A DNA stretch of 64,000 nucleotides from an uncultured Mesonia sp. (GTDB taxonomy: Bacteria > Bacteroidota > Bacteroidia > Flavobacteriales > Flavobacteriaceae). The stretch covers positions 59,519-123,518 of the forward strand of contig CATQIB010000003.1 in the NCBI GenBank assembly GCA_958296185.1, given 5' to 3'. Below, piece after piece: positions 61,501 to 64,000 of the stretch. Position 1 is the stretch's first letter; every line of letters starts with the position of its first letter. The notes below the pieces were generated by a model, which saw only the letters and a program-made list of their open reading frames with translations, had not been told where the DNA came from and did no database searches. The translations under genes and the position numbers were made by a program.

Positions 61501-63695
61501 GGCAGGTACCACCCCAAAACAAAATTGTATTTAATGATCAAGAAATAGAAGTAGAACAGATGCGTTTTCAGCATCAAGAGCAGTTATTTAAGTTTTATAC
61601 CGAACGAATAGAAAATGATTTTGCATTAGCACTCGATTGGAAAAACTTTAAAATTGAAAATTTATTTCAATATTTAAATCCTAAGAATTCGGTTGCTACC
61701 GGATTACTTGATGGTGAGGTGAAATTTATCAATCCCTTAAAAGAAAATGCGTTTACCGCCGATTTACAGATTGCTAATTTGCATATTCTTGAAAATGAAA
61801 TAGGCGTTTTAAAAATTGATGCCCAAGCCAATGATTATAAAACTTATGATTTACTAGCCGAATTAAAAGGTGATAAAATAGAGGCGCAATTAAAAGGTGA
61901 TTACACCATTAAAGAAAATACCACTCAGTATGAATTTGATGTGAATATTGCACGATTAAATCTTCAACTGGTGCAAAAATTTGCAGACAGCAGTATTAAA
62001 GAGGCTTCGGGAGAAGTTTCTGCTCAAATCAAACTTGCCCAAGAGGAAAACCAACTAAAATATAAAGGTGATTTAAGTTTTTTAGATGCTCAAGTGACAC
62101 CTCGTGCTTTAAATACACCTTATAAATTAGGAAATGAAAAAATAGGTATTAATAACAAACATATTAATTTTAATGACTTTACCATTAATGATCAACGAAA
62201 CAATCAATTCGTAATTAATGGAAAAATTTCGACAGAATCTTTAATCAATCCTGAGTTCGACTTGAGTGTTAAAGCACGTGATTTCTTAGCATTAGATGCC
62301 ACAGAAGAAGATAATGATTTGTTTTTTGGCAAAGCAATTTTTGATCTGAACGCACAGGTAAAGGGAGACTTGAATTTTCCTAAAATACAAGCCGATTTAA
62401 GTGTGAAAGAAGGTACAGATATTACTTATATTTATCCTAATGTAGCGGCCAATCGTATCACGCAAGATGGGGTAGTGGTCTTTGTAAATAAAGAAAACCC
62501 CGATAATATATTAACCCAAAACACAAAAGCCGAAAAAAACACCCTTATAACAGGCATAGAACTCAAAAGTAAATTACGTGTCGAACCCGGAGCTTCTTTT
62601 AAAGTGATTTTAGATGAGCGAACTAATGACAATTTAGAAGTGGTAGGTCAGGGTGAATTACTTTTTAATATTTTTGAGAACGGCAGAACCACCCTAACAG
62701 GAAGGTACGATATTAGCGATGGGCATTATGAAATGAACCTTTATAATTTAGTAAAACGCAGGTTTGATTTAGCCGAAAATAGCAGCATTTCTTGGGTGGG
62801 AGATCCTACAGACGCCCAATTACATGTTACGGCCATTTATCAAGTTAAAACATCGGCTTCGGCGCTAATGGCCAGTCAAACTTCCAATGCCTCTTTAGAA
62901 GTTCAAAATCAGTTTAAACAACGCATTCCCTTTCAAGTCTATTTGAATGTAGAAGGAGAATTATTAAAACCTAAGCTTAATTTTAGATTAGGAATTCCTG
63001 AAGACCAACGCGGGGCCTTTGGCGGAGCGCTTTACGGAAGAATAAACCAACTCAATCAACAAGAAGACGCACTTAACAAACAAATTTTTTCTTTATTGGT
63101 CTTAAATAGATTTTACCCTAGCTCGGGAAGTGATGGTAGTTCAGGAGGACCAGCAACCGTGGCAAGAGATAATATTAACGACGCTTTATCAGATCAACTA
63201 AATGTATTTTCAGATAAGTTGGTAGGCGATACAGGAATCGATTTAGACTTCGGTTTAAACTCCTATACCGACTACCAAGGCTCGACCTCAGAAAGTCGAA
63301 CCGATTTAAATATCTCGGCTAGCAAAAAACTATTTAATGACCGTTTGATCGTACAAGCCGGTAGTCAAGTTGGTGTGCAAGGAGACGCTAGACCCGGTGA
63401 AGAAAACCCAGTTATTGGAAATGTAAGTATTGAATATTTATTAGCACCTTCGGGAAGGTGGCGCTTGCGCGGATTTAGAAAAAGCGAATATGAAAACGTA
63501 ATAGACGGTCAAGTTTTTGTAAGCGGTATCGCTTTAATTTTTAATCGAGAGTTTAATCAATTTAAAGAATTGTTTAAAAAAGAGCTTGACAAAGAAAAAA
63601 CATCGACGCCCGCTCCCGAAGAAGAAAATAAACAAAAATCAAATAAAGTCAAGGCTACAGAAACATCAAATGAAGACCAAAATGAACAAAAGTAG
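58593..63695 (+). CDS. tamB: Translocation and assembly module protein TamB
   Basis: A 1700-residue AsmA-like/TamB protein. One N-terminal transmembrane helix (about 29-47) anchors it in the inner membrane. A very long beta-helical groove crosses the periplasm, with repeated GD-start strands and AsmA-like IRSPWGQNIIVNRVVNYVSNKT after the helix. The C-terminal TamB/DUF490 domain covers about 1190-1640 (GTDITYIYPNVAANRITQDG, LTGRYDISDGHYEMNLYNL, RIPFQVYLNVEGELLKP). Such proteins move phospholipids or help insert outer-membrane proteins. The start is a TTG; no in-frame ATG lies close. The end is a charged Lys/Glu tail. The last 14 nt overlap the TamA-like lipoprotein gene. Confidence 0.92.
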   Translation: MTQQSNKEKSKHDKKEKTPLHKRVFRFIAKFFLVIFILLVLLLLFIRSPWGQNIIVNRVVNYVSNKTQTQVQLDKLFITWRGNINLEGLYLEDKQGDTLLYTRQLEADIPIYPILSNNNLNINSLEWDGAVANIKRKDTLAGLNFRFLIEAFADSSQTQKNTGAQNQKKPLSINLGDFHFSDFNFTYQDAVLGSDLKVKFNALDISMQQFDLEKQHYFIDKLHFQTALINYEQREPQFMVQDSAQSLLPHLKMNEIRLKEVKFKYLDKPNQLKADVNLSDFLLSKGNLDLNQQKIEITKLGLVESNVSIDLPLTNNSESESQQVDKPSSTNIWPNWEVNLGNINFENNQINYYQGDQKKQKNVFNPQAMRITGLYLKAKNLKLGKNKLVNLDLEKLIFEESSGFKLKEASFLAKITDEKLRLKRLKLGTNTSTLRGDIEINFANLNDFISDFDRGDFQINIDNLHTQWKEAYYFAPHLKQNEVFVRLKKNPLQAKLKAEGNLSALNIKQLNVNWGKDFSSRLKGVFSNINTIDQLEFDLPIFEITTRKSVIEQFIKPEDLGLKLPEEIELQSAFTGNVNAGEVDAFLETSLGSLQVEGEFNINKVYGFDGEIKTTSIQLAQLLGNEDFGNLSFTAQIKANGEQLNNLDAVLKTNFTELSYANYDFSALSLAANIKKGKGSIFAVFEDGNLNFEAQTQLVLDSIKSQVNFNLHVEGANLYALGLTNRDIRAKFDLSGYFKGNMQKYQSGLNLDNTVAVYDNRPYYLDDLAAYLAVDQDNTLLSVDSNFLQINLDANDDPNVIDAALRKHINQYRGDSLQVSENEMPVKINLTGRFKPTPIFKDIIFDGIKQMDSLGFSLAFNEAKNTLKASINLPYLNYADNKLSNFKLAIEGNGATADLDTGFQAIEAGPFQIGKTNLLANYKDEKLYFGFKAFQENEVFYNMQSVLYQKEGYKHFQILPKDLKLAGKNWQVPPQNKIVFNDQEIEVEQMRFQHQEQLFKFYTERIENDFALALDWKNFKIENLFQYLNPKNSVATGLLDGEVKFINPLKENAFTADLQIANLHILENEIGVLKIDAQANDYKTYDLLAELKGDKIEAQLKGDYTIKENTTQYEFDVNIARLNLQLVQKFADSSIKEASGEVSAQIKLAQEENQLKYKGDLSFLDAQVTPRALNTPYKLGNEKIGINNKHINFNDFTINDQRNNQFVINGKISTESLINPEFDLSVKARDFLALDATEEDNDLFFGKAIFDLNAQVKGDLNFPKIQADLSVKEGTDITYIYPNVAANRITQDGVVVFVNKENPDNILTQNTKAEKNTLITGIELKSKLRVEPGASFKVILDERTNDNLEVVGQGELLFNIFENGRTTLTGRYDISDGHYEMNLYNLVKRRFDLAENSSISWVGDPTDAQLHVTAIYQVKTSASALMASQTSNASLEVQNQFKQRIPFQVYLNVEGELLKPKLNFRLGIPEDQRGAFGGALYGRINQLNQQEDALNKQIFSLLVLNRFYPSSGSDGSSGGPATVARDNINDALSDQLNVFSDKLVGDTGIDLDFGLNSYTDYQGSTSESRTDLNISASKKLFNDRLIVQAGSQVGVQGDARPGEENPVIGNVSIEYLLAPSGRWRLRGFRKSEYENVIDGQVFVSGIALIFNREFNQFKELFKKELDKEKTSTPAPEEENKQKSNKVKATETSNEDQNEQK

Positions 63696-64000
63696 GATAA
63701 ATTGGTTCGTGTTTTTATGGTTGGTGTGTTTAACATTGATCCTTCAGGCTTGTTCTGTCAAAAAATTCATTCCCCAAGATAAAACGCTTTACACTGGCGC
63801 AGATATTAAACTTAATGATTCTCTTTATTCCGCTTTAAAGCAAGATGAAAACCTTAAAAATGCTTTGGCTAAAGTGCTTTATCCTGAGCCCAACACCAAA
63901 TTTTTGGGAGGTTACCCAAATCTCTTTTTTTATTATAAGGGGCAAAAGGAAAATCCAGGATTTATTTATAAATTTTTAGCCAAAAAAAGAGGAGAAGAAC
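63682..64000 (+). CDS. TamA-like outer-membrane lipoprotein (TamL type), 5' part
   Basis: The frame opens inside the tamB end; I take the ATG at 63682 (an in-frame ATG at 63670 is an alternative) and it runs off the window. Residues 1-22 are a lipoprotein signal (FLWLVCLTLILQAC). SVKKFIPQDKTLYTGADIKLND is the typical opening of Bacteroidota BamA/TamA-type surface antigen lipoproteins: an N-terminal POTRA region with the YTG motif, followed in full-length proteins by an Omp85 barrel. The overlap with tamB supports a TamB-TamL complex spanning both membranes. Confidence 0.85.
   Translation, partial: MNKSRINWFVFLWLVCLTLILQACSVKKFIPQDKTLYTGADIKLNDSLYSALKQDENLKNALAKVLYPEPNTKFLGGYPNLFFYYKGQKENPGFIYKFLAKKRGEE

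Noticed and set aside
1..64000. CRISPR arrays, insertion sequences, toxin-antitoxin pairs, rRNA, known riboswitches
   Set aside because: I looked for repeated spacer units, transposase genes with terminal repeats, small paired genes and conserved riboswitch cores and saw none.

Overview
The window looks like chromosomal DNA from a marine-type member of the Flavobacteriaceae (Bacteroidota). The DNA is AT-rich. Many genes are preceded by the Bacteroidota -7 element TAnnTTTG, twice with TTG exactly 18 nt upstream. The gene families also point there: DUF3810, DUF4268, TamB next to a lipoprotein TamA (TamL type), PorT-like small barrels, a periplasmic lipoprotein MsrB, and an aspartate-ammonia ligase (AsnA). 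I see no insertion sequences, prophage, CRISPR array or rRNA. The content is mostly housekeeping genes in short operons, commonly separated by bidirectional hairpin terminators.

Layout. 0-9.4 kb: a partial secreted amidohydrolase, a DUF3810 membrane protease-like protein, dipeptidase PepD, an aldo/keto reductase, XerD, three small outer-membrane barrels, AroQ with a Dph6-like ATP pyrophosphatase, and a lipoprotein. 9.4-12.1 kb: lpdA, a collagen-like lipoprotein and msrB, all disrupted by about ten one-base indels inside about 1 kb. 12.1-27 kb: M48 protease, DUF2007, LysA, PheT, RecG, M1 aminopeptidase with a patatin, an FMN-binding glutamate synthase-like protein, and a UvrD-type helicase. 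27.2-32.2 kb: a TetR / ABC-like / HlyD / TolC export operon whose ABC protein has lost its ATPase motifs. 32.3-37 kb: Sua5/YrdC, acetyl-CoA synthetase, tryptophan 2,3-dioxygenase, thioredoxin reductase. 37-42.5 kb: DUF4268, ZIP transporter and methyltransferase; a THUMP RNA methyltransferase; a photolyase-SDR-SRPBCC operon. 42.6-45.7 kb: lipoprotein, M28 peptidase, tRNA-Ser(UGA), asnA with its leader. 45.7-54.8 kb: K+/H+ antiporter, Ca2+-type P-ATPase, flavin reductase, ChaN-like protein, aconitase. 54.8-64 kb: a 1192-residue fusion protein of the outer membrane, and the divergent tamB-tamL operon.

The strongest new signal is upstream of asnA. After a TATATTTG promoter the transcript encodes a 16-residue peptide, MYFLNNNNNANLTALR, with six Asn codons. 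The peptide's stop codon lies inside a sequence that can pair with the 5' arm of a following intrinsic terminator. All parts of a classic ribosome-mediated attenuator are present, sensing asparagine charging in front of the asparagine synthetase gene.

Second is the 1192-residue protein: a metallophosphatase-like domain with eroded metal ligands, a middle region with protein-kinase-like (FAM20/HipA/CotH-like) motifs, and an Omp85-type barrel. Third is the export operon with a degenerate ABC subunit. The indel cluster at 10.5-11.6 kb more likely reflects sequence quality than biology, because repairing the frames restores family-typical lengths.
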